DNA from: Lentisphaeria bacterium
Lineage (GTDB): Bacteria > Verrucomicrobiota > Lentisphaeria > Oligosphaerales > Oligosphaeraceae
Direction of reading: 5' to 3'
DNA length: 64,000 nt
NCBI GenBank assembly: GCA_016288215.1
Contig: JAEEYQ010000046.1
Coordinates: 1 to 64,000 of the forward strand
The stretch's first letter is position 1, and each line of letters begins with the position of its first letter. Positions 1 through 7,337 of the stretch are shown one piece after another. The position numbers were made by a program, and so were the translations under genes. The notes below the pieces were generated by a model. It was not told the origin of the DNA. It was given only the letters and a program-made list of their open reading frames with translations, and searched no databases.

Positions 1-128
1 AAAAGGAGTTAGTACCCGCGTTGAAAAAACGTTTTTTTGGAGAGGTTATCGCTTCTCTTGAGAGCGGGGAGAGAATGGATGGAGAAGCCGCTAACTCTGC
101 TTGTTTGAGGGAGTTAAGGAAAAACAAT

Positions 129-163
129 CAGGCCCGCGGAGTTACCTGTACCCCACGGGCCTG
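129..163 (-). terminator. Intrinsic terminator of tmRNA gene
   Basis: On the minus strand CAGGCCCG (163 to 156) pairs with CGGGCCTG (136 to 129), an 8-bp perfect GC-rich stem. It is followed by ATTGTTTTTCC, a T-rich tract. It begins about 13 bases after the encoded CCA of the tmRNA, so it is the expected Rho-independent stop for that gene. Confidence 0.85.
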
Positions 164-175
164 GATGTGTCTGAA

Positions 176-529
176 TGGTGGAGGCGCGGGGAGTTGAACC
201 CTGTTCCTGAGAAGATATCCCGCAGGCGTCTACATGCTTAGCACGCGATTTTGTCTTAGTCCTTCGGATTGGTGGCGTACCCACACGCCGAAAGAAGCAG
301 TCCACTGTTTGCTCTCGTTATGCAGCCCGCAGACACGGTTTCATAACCAACCTGATGCGTACGCCTTTATCCCTTATCAGGTGTCCAGGTAAAGACGTGG
401 CTGGACTTAAGCAGCCAGAGCGAGTTCTTCGTTCGCAGTTACTTTTTTGACCGATGATTTAGGAGGCCAACGATCATCCTCCGCATGCGACCCACATTCA
501 ACCTTGGCAGTCGAAACCATTTCGCCCCC
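176..529 (-). ncRNA. ssrA: tmRNA (transfer-messenger RNA)
   Basis: tmRNA rescues ribosomes stalled on broken messages and tags the nascent peptide for proteolysis. The 5' end reads GGGGGCGAAATGGTTTCGAC, a typical one-piece tmRNA start. The 3' end (minus strand) is GGGTTCAACTCCCCGCGCCTCCACCA, with a T-loop and an encoded CCA. The 5' GGGGGCG pairs with 3' CGCCTCC to close the acceptor stem. The tag frame lies at 436 to 407 on the minus strand and reads A-N-E-E-L-A-L-A-A-stop, with the usual ALAA degron. The length of about 354 nt is normal. A promoter-like element lies just upstream and an intrinsic terminator just downstream, so it is probably its own transcription unit behind the rsmB-glycosyltransferase pair. 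Confidence 0.96.
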
Positions 530-544
530 AATTCAAATGCATGT

Positions 545-574
545 ATAATATATATCTAAATATATAAAAATCAA
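545..574 (-). promoter_or_regulatory. Putative sigma70-type promoter of ssrA
   Basis: On the minus strand TTGATT (574 to 569) is followed after 18 bases by TATTAT (550 to 545), about 15 bases before the mature tmRNA 5' end. The surroundings are strongly AT-rich. This suits a short precursor trimmed by RNase P. It is inferred from resemblance to the consensus only. Confidence 0.45.
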
Positions 575-614
575 ATTGAAGTCATGAAAATGATGTTGGC
601 GGTGGTGCATCTTG

Positions 615-1766
615 TCACGTTGCTGTATTCCTAAGATACTCCTGCTCAAGGATATCTGACATGTGTCGCCAATCAAAGCGCTTCAAAACCAATGCCTGGC
701 CGGTGGCTCCGCATTTTCTTCTCAAGTCCTCATCCTTCAGAAGACGGATTAAGGCGCTAGCCACGGCAGGGATGTCATGAACGGGGCACAGGAAGCCGGT
801 CTCTCCGTTTGTGATGACTTCAGGGGTGCCGTCCAGAGGATAAGCGACAGCCGGCACACCGGAGGCCAATGCCTGTACAACAGCCCTTGGAAGTCCTTCT
901 CGCAGAGAGAGATGCGCAAGAACATCCATTAAGGCCGTATAACGGCACACCTCGGTTGGAGGGATGAGACCGGCGAAAATAAGATGGTCTTGGATTCCAA
1001 GACGTTGCGCCTGTTCCTCCAGACTTTTTCTCAATATGCCATTTCCCACGATAAGCACCTTGACATCAGGGATTTCCTTTATCACATATGGAATGGCCTC
1101 CAGTAAATCTTCGTAACCTTTAAGGGGAAAGAGACGAGCCACCGTGCCGATGACCGGCGTACTTTCCGATAGACCGAGAGAAATACGTAACTCATTGTCG
1201 GGCAATGCATTGGAAAATGATTCAAGGTCCATGCCGCTATAGACGACCTGATATTTGTCCCGTGGGGCGATGTGGGCGGCGACGCATTGGTCGACCATGG
1301 CTTGGGCGACGGCGTAGATGCGGTCACAGTATTTGGCCGCAAGTCTTTCAGATGCAATATAGAGCCGATTTTTCCATGAACTTTGGTAGGGGTGGAAGGC
1401 CTGGCCATGGACGGTGTGGCACACGAAGGGAACGCCCGATTTTTTCGCCGCTATTCGGCCAAGAATCCCTGCTTTAGAGGCATGTGTATGAACGACATCC
1501 ATGGGATTTTCCTTCAGATAGGCTTGCAAGGCGCAATAGGCCCGCCAGTCATGAAGAGGGGACAGTTCGCGAATCAAGTCAGGAATCTCCACGACCTTCA
1601 GCCCTTTGGGACAGCTGCGCTCCAGCAGTTTTCCCTCCGGTCCCGTGGTGGGGCCAGTCAGCAGAGTCACCTCATGACCCTTTTCCAAATGCCCTTGGCA
1701 GGTGTACAGAGTGTTCTCTTGGGCACCGCCGATGATCATGCGGGTTATGATATGGCAGATACGCAT
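615..1766 (-). CDS. Family 4 glycosyltransferase (GT-B fold)
   Basis: A cytoplasmic or membrane-associated glycosyltransferase of 383 residues, likely adding a sugar from a nucleotide-sugar donor to a cell-surface glycan; donor and acceptor cannot be read from sequence. The N-terminal Rossmann domain has the glycine turn IIGGAQ (residues 11-16) and VVHTHASKAG (91-100). The C-terminal donor domain starts near residue 205 (IGTVARLFPLKG). The family EGLPRAxxEA signature appears as REGLPRAVVQALASG (289-303). The second glutamate of the usual E-x7-E pair is a glutamine here, which could alter donor handling. It starts 2 bases after the rsmB stop, so the two are probably co-transcribed. The neighbourhood gives no capsule or LPS context beyond this one gene. 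Confidence 0.88.
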   Translation of the reverse strand: MRICHIITRMIIGGAQENTLYTCQGHLEKGHEVTLLTGPTTGPEGKLLERSCPKGLKVVEIPDLIRELSPLHDWRAYCALQAYLKENPMDVVHTHASKAGILGRIAAKKSGVPFVCHTVHGQAFHPYQSSWKNRLYIASERLAAKYCDRIYAVAQAMVDQCVAAHIAPRDKYQVVYSGMDLESFSNALPDNELRISLGLSESTPVIGTVARLFPLKGYEDLLEAIPYVIKEIPDVKVLIVGNGILRKSLEEQAQRLGIQDHLIFAGLIPPTEVCRYTALMDVLAHLSLREGLPRAVVQALASGVPAVAYPLDGTPEVITNGETGFLCPVHDIPAVASALIRLLKDEDLRRKCGATGQALVLKRFDWRHMSDILEQEYLRNTAT

Positions 1767-1768
1767 GT

Positions 1769-3106
1769 TCAGTTTCCTTTGGAAGACGTGTCCGTGTCAG
1801 TTCGAAGCAGGCAGGCTGCATAGGCCCCATCGTGTTCTGCGGAGGGAAGCAGTTGCCTTTCCGCAGTCATGGAAAATTCAGAATGCCGTTTCAAGAAAAG
1901 AGCAATCTGTTCAATGTTCTCCTCCGGTTCCACGCTGCATGTGCTATAGACCAAACGGCCGCCGGGGCGGAGCAGGGGGGCGCAAGCGGAGAGAATATCC
2001 TGTTGCAGGACAACAAGTTCCTGAAGTTTCTGTTTGGTGAAGGACCAACGGGCCTCGGGTTTGCGCCGAAGGACTCCTGTGTTGGTGCAGGGGACATCCA
2101 GCAGCAGGGCGTCCAGGCTACCAGCGGGAAGGATGGGGTGACGCGCGTCAGCGATGGCGAAGGAGACATTGGAGAATCCGCTCAAATTTTGCCGAAGCCG
2201 CCCTAGCTTGGAGTCTGCGCAGTCCGCGCAAATCAGAGTTCCCTTTCCCTCAAGCATTTCAGCCAGACGAACCGCTTTTCCACCAGGGGCGCTGCACAAG
2301 TCCGCGACAATTTCTCCTGGCCTTGGGGAAAGCATTTCAGGGGCCAACAGCGTGGCGGGGTCTTGAATGTAAAATGCTGGAGAAGAAGATGTTCCATCAG
2401 AATGATCCGCTATGGCATTGCCATCCAGAAGAGCTTTCAACGAGGCATCCGGCTTCCCTTTCAACGCAAAGAAGGACAAGTGCGGAGCCCACTCCGGGGA
2501 GGGCAGGGGGGAGAGAAAGTCCTTTCCTTCAGCGATTTGCCGTGGAAAGCCTGCGCGAAGCCGCAGCACGATTGCAGTGGGCTTTCGACATGCTTCGGCC
2601 ATTTGGACGACACCAGCTTTGCCATAGAGAGACCGCCAGCGTGAAAAGAGTATTTCTGGAAGTCCAAGTCTTACGGATTCAGGGGCTTCCGATGTCAAGT
2701 CATCCCATTTTTGTGTTTCCAAGGCGGCAGTTAGTCGATGGAGAAAGGCATTGACGAAACCTGCTTCTGCGGGATTGCGTCTCCGTCGAATGAAATCAAC
2801 CGTCGTGTTGACCACTGCGGGGGGCTGGATGCCGTCCAAAAAAAGGATTTCCGTCATTGCCCACCACAGCGCATGGCGGACGATTGGGCGGACGCGGGAT
2901 TTAGCGAAGCGTTCGATGAGCCAATCCATGGCGGCGCGGTTGCGATGGAGACTCCATAGAATGTTTCGGGTCAGCCGTGGAAAATCCAACGTTTCGTCCT
3001 CCAGTTGGACGGGGCGGTTTTCCTGTTCGGTCAGAACCCGCACGGTTTCCTCAATGGAGCGTGTGGGAAGATTGCTTTTGGGGTTTGGAGAAATATATTT
3101 AGTCAT
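1769..3106 (-). CDS. rsmB: 16S rRNA (cytosine-C5)-methyltransferase RsmB
   Basis: Predicted to make 5-methylcytosine at position 967 (E. coli numbering) of 16S rRNA using S-adenosylmethionine. The 445-residue length is normal for RsmB. Residues about 15-135 form the all-helical NusB-like RNA-binding domain. The methyltransferase domain has the AdoMet loop ADLCSAPGGKAVRL (268-281), the PC motif LLLDVPCTNTG (Cys340) and the catalytic VYSTCSVEPEEN (Cys390). PCTNTG replaces the commoner PCSGTG, but both cysteines of the two-cysteine mechanism are kept. It is the first gene of a minus-strand pair with the glycosyltransferase. The region from 3107 to 3212 separates it from a divergent LysM gene and presumably holds both promoters. 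Confidence 0.93.
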   Translation of the reverse strand: MTKYISPNPKSNLPTRSIEETVRVLTEQENRPVQLEDETLDFPRLTRNILWSLHRNRAAMDWLIERFAKSRVRPIVRHALWWAMTEILFLDGIQPPAVVNTTVDFIRRRRNPAEAGFVNAFLHRLTAALETQKWDDLTSEAPESVRLGLPEILFSRWRSLYGKAGVVQMAEACRKPTAIVLRLRAGFPRQIAEGKDFLSPLPSPEWAPHLSFFALKGKPDASLKALLDGNAIADHSDGTSSSPAFYIQDPATLLAPEMLSPRPGEIVADLCSAPGGKAVRLAEMLEGKGTLICADCADSKLGRLRQNLSGFSNVSFAIADARHPILPAGSLDALLLDVPCTNTGVLRRKPEARWSFTKQKLQELVVLQQDILSACAPLLRPGGRLVYSTCSVEPEENIEQIALFLKRHSEFSMTAERQLLPSAEHDGAYAACLLRTDTDTSSKGN

Positions 3107-3212
3107 TGGTAGTTGCTGATGGAATCACGATGGGGTCTTTTCATCACGCAGGATACTATACAGCGATTCAGGAGTTTTTCTTATTCACAGAAGGAAATAT
3201 GGAGGTGAGAGG

Positions 3213-3821
3213 ATGAAATTTCCAGCATTTTTCTGCATGGGATGTGTCATGGTGCTGTTTGCGGGAGGCAGGCTGTGTCAGGCCCAGAACGGTCCGCAGC
3301 GGCTTGATGAAACCCGCATTTTGAGGGAAATGGCCGCGTTGCGGGCGGACATGAGAGTCCTTCAGGAGGATCAGAAGTATCTTTTGGCGAGAATCAGCAG
3401 CCTGGAGGAGGCCAATCGTGCTAAAGAAGCCCAGGTCAAGGAGTTGCAGACGCTGTTGGCGGCAATGGACAACCGCTTTGAGGCGGTGGACAAGGACTGG
3501 CGTGCCCGCATGGACATGTTGAGCTCATCCATGGATGCGGATCGCCTGCAGCGTCGCAAAGAACTGGAGAATGTCAGCAATGCCATGGCTCAGGAGATCA
3601 TTCGAGTGGAACGGACTGCCGCCAGCAACAGGCGTGTGGCGCCGCCGGCGCCGCCCATGCCGACAGGCCCCGTGGTGGAGATCACGGTTCAGCGGGGGGA
3701 CACCTTAAGCCAGATTGCGCAGGTGGCCGGGGTGTCTGTTCAGAGCATCAAGAAGCTGAACGGCATGCAGAATGACACACTGTTCGTGGGCCAGAAGCTG
3801 AAGGTTCCAACGAAGCAATAA
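3213..3821 (+). CDS. Secreted coiled-coil LysM-domain protein
   Basis: A 202-residue exported protein. Residues 1-24 are a signal peptide (basic start, hydrophobic core, LCQA before the likely cut). Residues about 30-125 are a heptad-rich coiled coil with many E, K, R, L and M. A proline-rich hinge (PPAPPMPTGP) follows, then one C-terminal LysM domain (about 153-200: VQRGDTLSQIAQVAG ... LNGMQNDTLFVGQKLKVP). LysM binds peptidoglycan N-acetylglucosamine, so this is probably a periplasmic or outer-membrane-linked wall-binding protein. The start is supported by GGAGGTGAGAGG directly upstream. The layout resembles small polar-localisation or division-associated LysM proteins, but the partner is unknown. 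Confidence 0.8.
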   Translation: MKFPAFFCMGCVMVLFAGGRLCQAQNGPQRLDETRILREMAALRADMRVLQEDQKYLLARISSLEEANRAKEAQVKELQTLLAAMDNRFEAVDKDWRARMDMLSSSMDADRLQRRKELENVSNAMAQEIIRVERTAASNRRVAPPAPPMPTGPVVEITVQRGDTLSQIAQVAGVSVQSIKKLNGMQNDTLFVGQKLKVPTKQ

Positions 3822-3836
3822 CATAAATGTAATCAT

Positions 3837-3861
3837 AACTTATTGATAATAAATAAGTTGT
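3837..3861 (+). terminator. Possible weak AT-rich terminator
   Basis: AACTTATT and AATAAGTT can pair around a GATAAT loop just after the LysM gene. T-rich sequence (GTATTATTTTATG) follows. The stem is AT-only apart from its ends, so termination is uncertain. The same DNA may instead serve the promoter of the Lrp operon. Confidence 0.35.
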
Positions 3862-3922
3862 ATTATTTTATGTTGGTGGGGACGATCATTTTTCGGATGA
3901 AGAGAAAGACAGGAGCCATTTC

Positions 3923-4417
3923 ATGGACAACGCGTCATTGAAGAAGAGCATTGTGGCGATTCTGCGCAAAAATGCGCGGACTCCCGTCAAGGAGATCGCG
4001 GAACGCCTTTCCATAACAGAGGATAGGGCGGCTGAGCTTATAAAAGCCCTTGAGGCGGAGCAAGTTATCATGGGCTATACGGCGATTGTCAGCGATGCCG
4101 CCTATGAAGGGGAAGTTCGGGCAATCATTGAAGTTGCCGTTCAGCCGGAGAGGGACACGGGCTTTGACACCATCGCTGAAAAACTCAGCAAGTTTCCTGA
4201 GGTTCAGTCCATGTATCTTGTGTCTGGCCAATATGACCTTCGACTGGAGATTGTGGGGCATTCCCTTCAGGAGGTGGCGTCCTTTGTGGCGGCGAAACTG
4301 GCGTGTCAGGACGGTGTCAAAGCGACGGCGACCTATTTTCTTCTGAAGAAATACAAGGAAGCCGGAGTGCAACTGAATAAGGATGAGAAGTATGAGCGCC
4401 TCAAAATCGTGCCCTAA
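3923..4417 (+). CDS. Lrp/AsnC-family transcriptional regulator
   Basis: A 164-residue regulator of the leucine-responsive family. Residues about 5-60 form the winged helix-turn-helix (LRKNARTPVKEIAERLSI, then the recognition helix). Residues about 68-145 form the ligand-binding RAM/ACT-like domain (IIEVAVQPER ... MYLVSGQYDLRLEIVG). The start follows a GGAG site 7 bases upstream. Its 3' end overlaps the following aminotransferase gene, which implies coupled translation and suggests it senses an amino acid handled by that enzyme. The family often regulates its own operon. The effector is not predictable. Confidence 0.88.
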   Translation: MDNASLKKSIVAILRKNARTPVKEIAERLSITEDRAAELIKALEAEQVIMGYTAIVSDAAYEGEVRAIIEVAVQPERDTGFDTIAEKLSKFPEVQSMYLVSGQYDLRLEIVGHSLQEVASFVAAKLACQDGVKATATYFLLKKYKEAGVQLNKDEKYERLKIVP

Positions 4418-5588
4418 ATCGTGGGTGGCCCGTCATATCGCCCCACTGCCCAAAAGTGGGATACGGGATTTCTTCGAGCTGGTCAACACCATGGACGACG
4501 TCATTTCCCTTGGCATTGGCGAGCCGGACTTTGTCACGCCATGGCATATTCGGGAGGCGACGATGTACGCCCTGAACCGTGGCTTCACCAGCTATACGTC
4601 CAATTTGGGGGACATTCGGCTGCGCAAGGCGATCTGCCGTGTGGCGGAGGAGAAGTTCGGGGTGACCTATCATCCTGAGAATGAGTGCATTGTGACGGTC
4701 GGCGTCAGCGAGGCGCTGGACATCGTCATGCGGGCGGTGCTCAATCCGGGGGACGAAGTGTTATATCACGAGCCCTGCTATGTGTCCTATGCACCCACCA
4801 TCGCCATGTGCCATGCCGTCCCTGTGGTGGTCCAGACCCATGCTGAATATGCTTTTGTCCTTCAGGATGAGGATCTTGAGAAGGCGGTGACTCCCCGAAC
4901 CCGCGTTCTGTTGCTAAATTATCCCAACAATCCCACTGGGGCAGGGCTTTCTCTGGAAGACAAGCGGCGGCTGGCGGATTTTGCGGTGCGCCATGACCTT
5001 CTGGTCATCAGCGATGAAATCTACGAAGAGCTCACTTATGGGGAGCGTTCTGTTTCCATCGCCGCGCTGCCGGGCATGAAGGAGCGCACTGTGCTGCTTA
5101 ACGGATTCAGCAAGTCCTATGCCATGACCGGCTATCGGATTGGCTATGCGCTGGCGGAGCCGCCCATCATTGATGCCATGATGAAAATCCACCAATACTC
5201 CATGCTATGCGCTTCCAGCATTGCTCAAGCGGCTGCGTTAGAGGCACTTCAGAATGGAGAGCCCCCTCGGTGCGAGATGTTGGCGGAATACAAGCAGCGT
5301 CGGAACGTGATCGTCAAGCGTTTCAATGACGTTGGGTTGACCTGCTTTATGCCACGAGGGGCATTCTATGTGTTCCCCAGCATCCAATGCATGGGCATGG
5401 ACAGCATGGCCTTTGCCAAGTCCCTGCTGCAAGAGCAGCATGTGGCCGTTGTTCCGGGTAGCGCCTTTGGCCGTTGCGGCGAGGGCCATGTCCGCTGTTC
5501 CTATGCCGCATCCATGGAGGAAATAGAGGAGGCAATGCGGCGCATCAGCAGCTTTGTCCAGTACCACATGGCCATCGGGAAGCTATGA
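4383..5588 (+). CDS. PLP-dependent class I/II aminotransferase
   Basis: A fold-type I aminotransferase (about 398-401 residues) of the aspartate/aromatic group, moving an amino group between an amino acid and a 2-oxoacid. Seen: the LGIGEPDF substrate loop (about 40-47), YPNNPTGAGLS (about 180-190), the ISDEIYEEL aspartate region, and LLNGFSKSYAMTGYRIGY holding the PLP lysine (FSKSYAMTG). The conserved C-terminal arginine region is VRCSYA. ATG at 4383 lacks a good ribosome site. ATG at 4392 sits behind AAGGATGAG and may be the true start. The gene overlaps the Lrp-like regulator upstream and, through ATGA, trmB downstream. Exact substrate is unknown. Confidence 0.88.
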   Translation: MRSMSASKSCPKSWVARHIAPLPKSGIRDFFELVNTMDDVISLGIGEPDFVTPWHIREATMYALNRGFTSYTSNLGDIRLRKAICRVAEEKFGVTYHPENECIVTVGVSEALDIVMRAVLNPGDEVLYHEPCYVSYAPTIAMCHAVPVVVQTHAEYAFVLQDEDLEKAVTPRTRVLLLNYPNNPTGAGLSLEDKRRLADFAVRHDLLVISDEIYEELTYGERSVSIAALPGMKERTVLLNGFSKSYAMTGYRIGYALAEPPIIDAMMKIHQYSMLCASSIAQAAALEALQNGEPPRCEMLAEYKQRRNVIVKRFNDVGLTCFMPRGAFYVFPSIQCMGMDSMAFAKSLLQEQHVAVVPGSAFGRCGEGHVRCSYAASMEEIEEAMRRISSFVQYHMAIGKL

Positions 5589-6163
5589 TTTACATGATGA
5601 CCAATGACTATGAGGCCCTTGCGCTTCCCGAAACCGTTCCGGTGGAACTGGATATGGGATGTGGGAAAGGGCGGATGGCGCTGGAGCTGGCAAAACGGTA
5701 TCCAGGGCGGCTGGTTTTGGCCAGCGATGTGATGTTGGGGCGCCTGCGCAAGGTGGAGGCCAGACGGGAACGGCTGGGGCTGAAGAATTTATGGCTTCTG
5801 CGGGCGGACAATGCGAAACTGGCCGCCTATCAGCTGCCCCCACAGCGCATCGCGCGAATTCATCTGCTTTGTCCCGACGCATGGGACAAGGATCGTCCCA
5901 AGGACAGAGGGCGACGGCTAATCTGCACTGCGTTTCTCTGCAAAATCCGCCGCCTGTTGACGAAAGGAGGAATACTCCATCTTTCCACGGACCATCCCAC
6001 TTACTTCAACGATTGGCTGGACATGTTCGCCGCCATGCCGTTCTACAGGCCTTTGCCAGAGGCGCTTGACGATATTCGGGACATCAAGACCGATTTTGAG
6101 CTGCAGTGGCTTGCCATGGGGAAGCAGGTGCGGCATCTTTCATTTCAAGTTGTTGATTCATAA
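5585..6163 (+). CDS. trmB: tRNA (guanine-N7-)-methyltransferase TrmB
   Basis: A class I AdoMet methyltransferase of 192 residues expected to make m7G46 in the tRNA variable loop. Seen: the AdoMet motif VELDMGCGKGRMALELAK near the N-terminus, LLRADNAK, then IHLLCPDAWDKDRPKDRGRR (family form is I...FPDPWPKKRHxKRR) and LSTDHPTYFNDWLDMF. The start is the ATG in the ATGA overlap with the aminotransferase stop (5585-5588); an open frame extends further upstream but only inside that gene. It is shorter at the N-terminus than E. coli TrmB, as in many bacteria. The third motif has CPDAW in place of the usual FPDPW. Confidence 0.88.
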   Translation: MIYMMTNDYEALALPETVPVELDMGCGKGRMALELAKRYPGRLVLASDVMLGRLRKVEARRERLGLKNLWLLRADNAKLAAYQLPPQRIARIHLLCPDAWDKDRPKDRGRRLICTAFLCKIRRLLTKGGILHLSTDHPTYFNDWLDMFAAMPFYRPLPEALDDIRDIKTDFELQWLAMGKQVRHLSFQVVDS

Positions 6164-6417
6164 GATGTTAAAGAAATTTTTGAGCTGCTGGCTGCAACCC
6201 AAGGGGGGCCAATGCCATGGGAGGGGCGATGGGCACTTTCGTCGTGACAATCTTCATTGATTTCAACCTGCTGATTTGATTATTTCAAAAGGACAGAGTA
6301 ACTTTTTGAAATGGACTGAAGACGATGGGCGCCCTTTTCCGGCGGAGGGGGTGGCTGAAAACCCACCGGACCATCCAGACCGAAACAATCCATCTTATTT
6401 CAGCAGAAGAAGTTCTG

Positions 6418-7272
6418 ATGCAAATCCAAGGTAGTCAAATGACAGATCAACCACAAGGCAAAGGGAAAGGCCAATTATTCTGGCGGCTGGAGCGCATGGC
6501 GCGTCCCCCCATGTATTTCCTTGGGGCGCTGCATTTTGGCTCTGCGGAGATGTATCCGCTCTCCGAATCTGTGCTTGCGGCCTATCGCAACTGTGATACG
6601 TTGGTCTTTGAGACCGACCTTGCCAAAGTAGCCTCAGCGGAATTCCACAACCGCATGGACAAAGACGGACATCTGGAGGAGAATGACCATCTCCGCAACC
6701 ACGTCAAGGCAGAGACATGGCAGGCTTTGGTCTCCCACGCCGTCCGTTTGGGATACACCGCAGAGTACATTGACCGTCTGCGCAGCTGGTACTGCGGGAC
6801 GCTTTTGACATCCGCCGCCCTGCGGGAGACAGGCCTGAGCTCCCATTTGGGGGTGGATGGCTTCATCTTTCAGCAGGCCTACTACAGCGGACGTCGCCTT
6901 TTCTTTTTGGAGACCCCGGAGCACCAGCTGGAGCTGTTGGAGACCATCAATGCCAATGAAGATGAATCGTTCATCCAGAACATCATCGCCGAATTGGATA
7001 ACATGCCGGTCTTCACCCGCCAGATGTTGGAACTGTGGCTTTCCGGAGACGCGGAGGCGTTAGGCGAGCTAATTTCCAAAGGCTTTTCGGAATGCCAACC
7101 GTTGCAGGAACGTATCTTGCGTGAACGCAATAGGTTATGGCTTGAGAAGTTCAAGCAGCTTAACGAGGCCGGCAACAGCATTTTGGCTGTTGTGGGCACG
7201 GGGCATCTTGTCGGCCACGGCAATGTGATTTCCATGTTGGCCACTCACGGCTATATTGTCACGAGGCTTTAG
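6418..7272 (+). CDS. TraB/GumN-family protein
   Basis: Member of the TraB/GumN/Tiki fold, whose best studied members are membrane metalloproteases or pheromone-shutdown factors. The family's GxxH motif is FLGALHFGS near the N-terminus, followed by LVFETDLAK, a central helical part, and the C-terminal LAVVGTGHLVGHGNVISML (GxxHLxGxxG). No signal peptide or membrane segment is visible, unlike most GumN proteins, so it is probably cytosolic. The frame is open from 6325. I place the start at ATG 6418, with ATG 6439 also possible, because the conserved part begins only at about 6481. It lies 65 bases before two SPFH genes on the same strand and may work with them. Confidence 0.75.
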   Translation: MQIQGSQMTDQPQGKGKGQLFWRLERMARPPMYFLGALHFGSAEMYPLSESVLAAYRNCDTLVFETDLAKVASAEFHNRMDKDGHLEENDHLRNHVKAETWQALVSHAVRLGYTAEYIDRLRSWYCGTLLTSAALRETGLSSHLGVDGFIFQQAYYSGRRLFFLETPEHQLELLETINANEDESFIQNIIAELDNMPVFTRQMLELWLSGDAEALGELISKGFSECQPLQERILRERNRLWLEKFKQLNEAGNSILAVVGTGHLVGHGNVISMLATHGYIVTRL

Positions 7273-7337
7273 AGGCATGGCCAACGTTCCATGCAACAAA
7301 TGGTTTTCTATACCAATATATATAATAGGAGGTTGAC

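Noticed and set aside
3-197. Open frame on the plus strand at the left edge (no stop from base 3 to about 197).
   Set aside because: It runs through the tmRNA terminator and into the tmRNA 3' end on the opposite strand, and encodes no recognisable motif. If it is the end of a gene starting outside the window I cannot show it.
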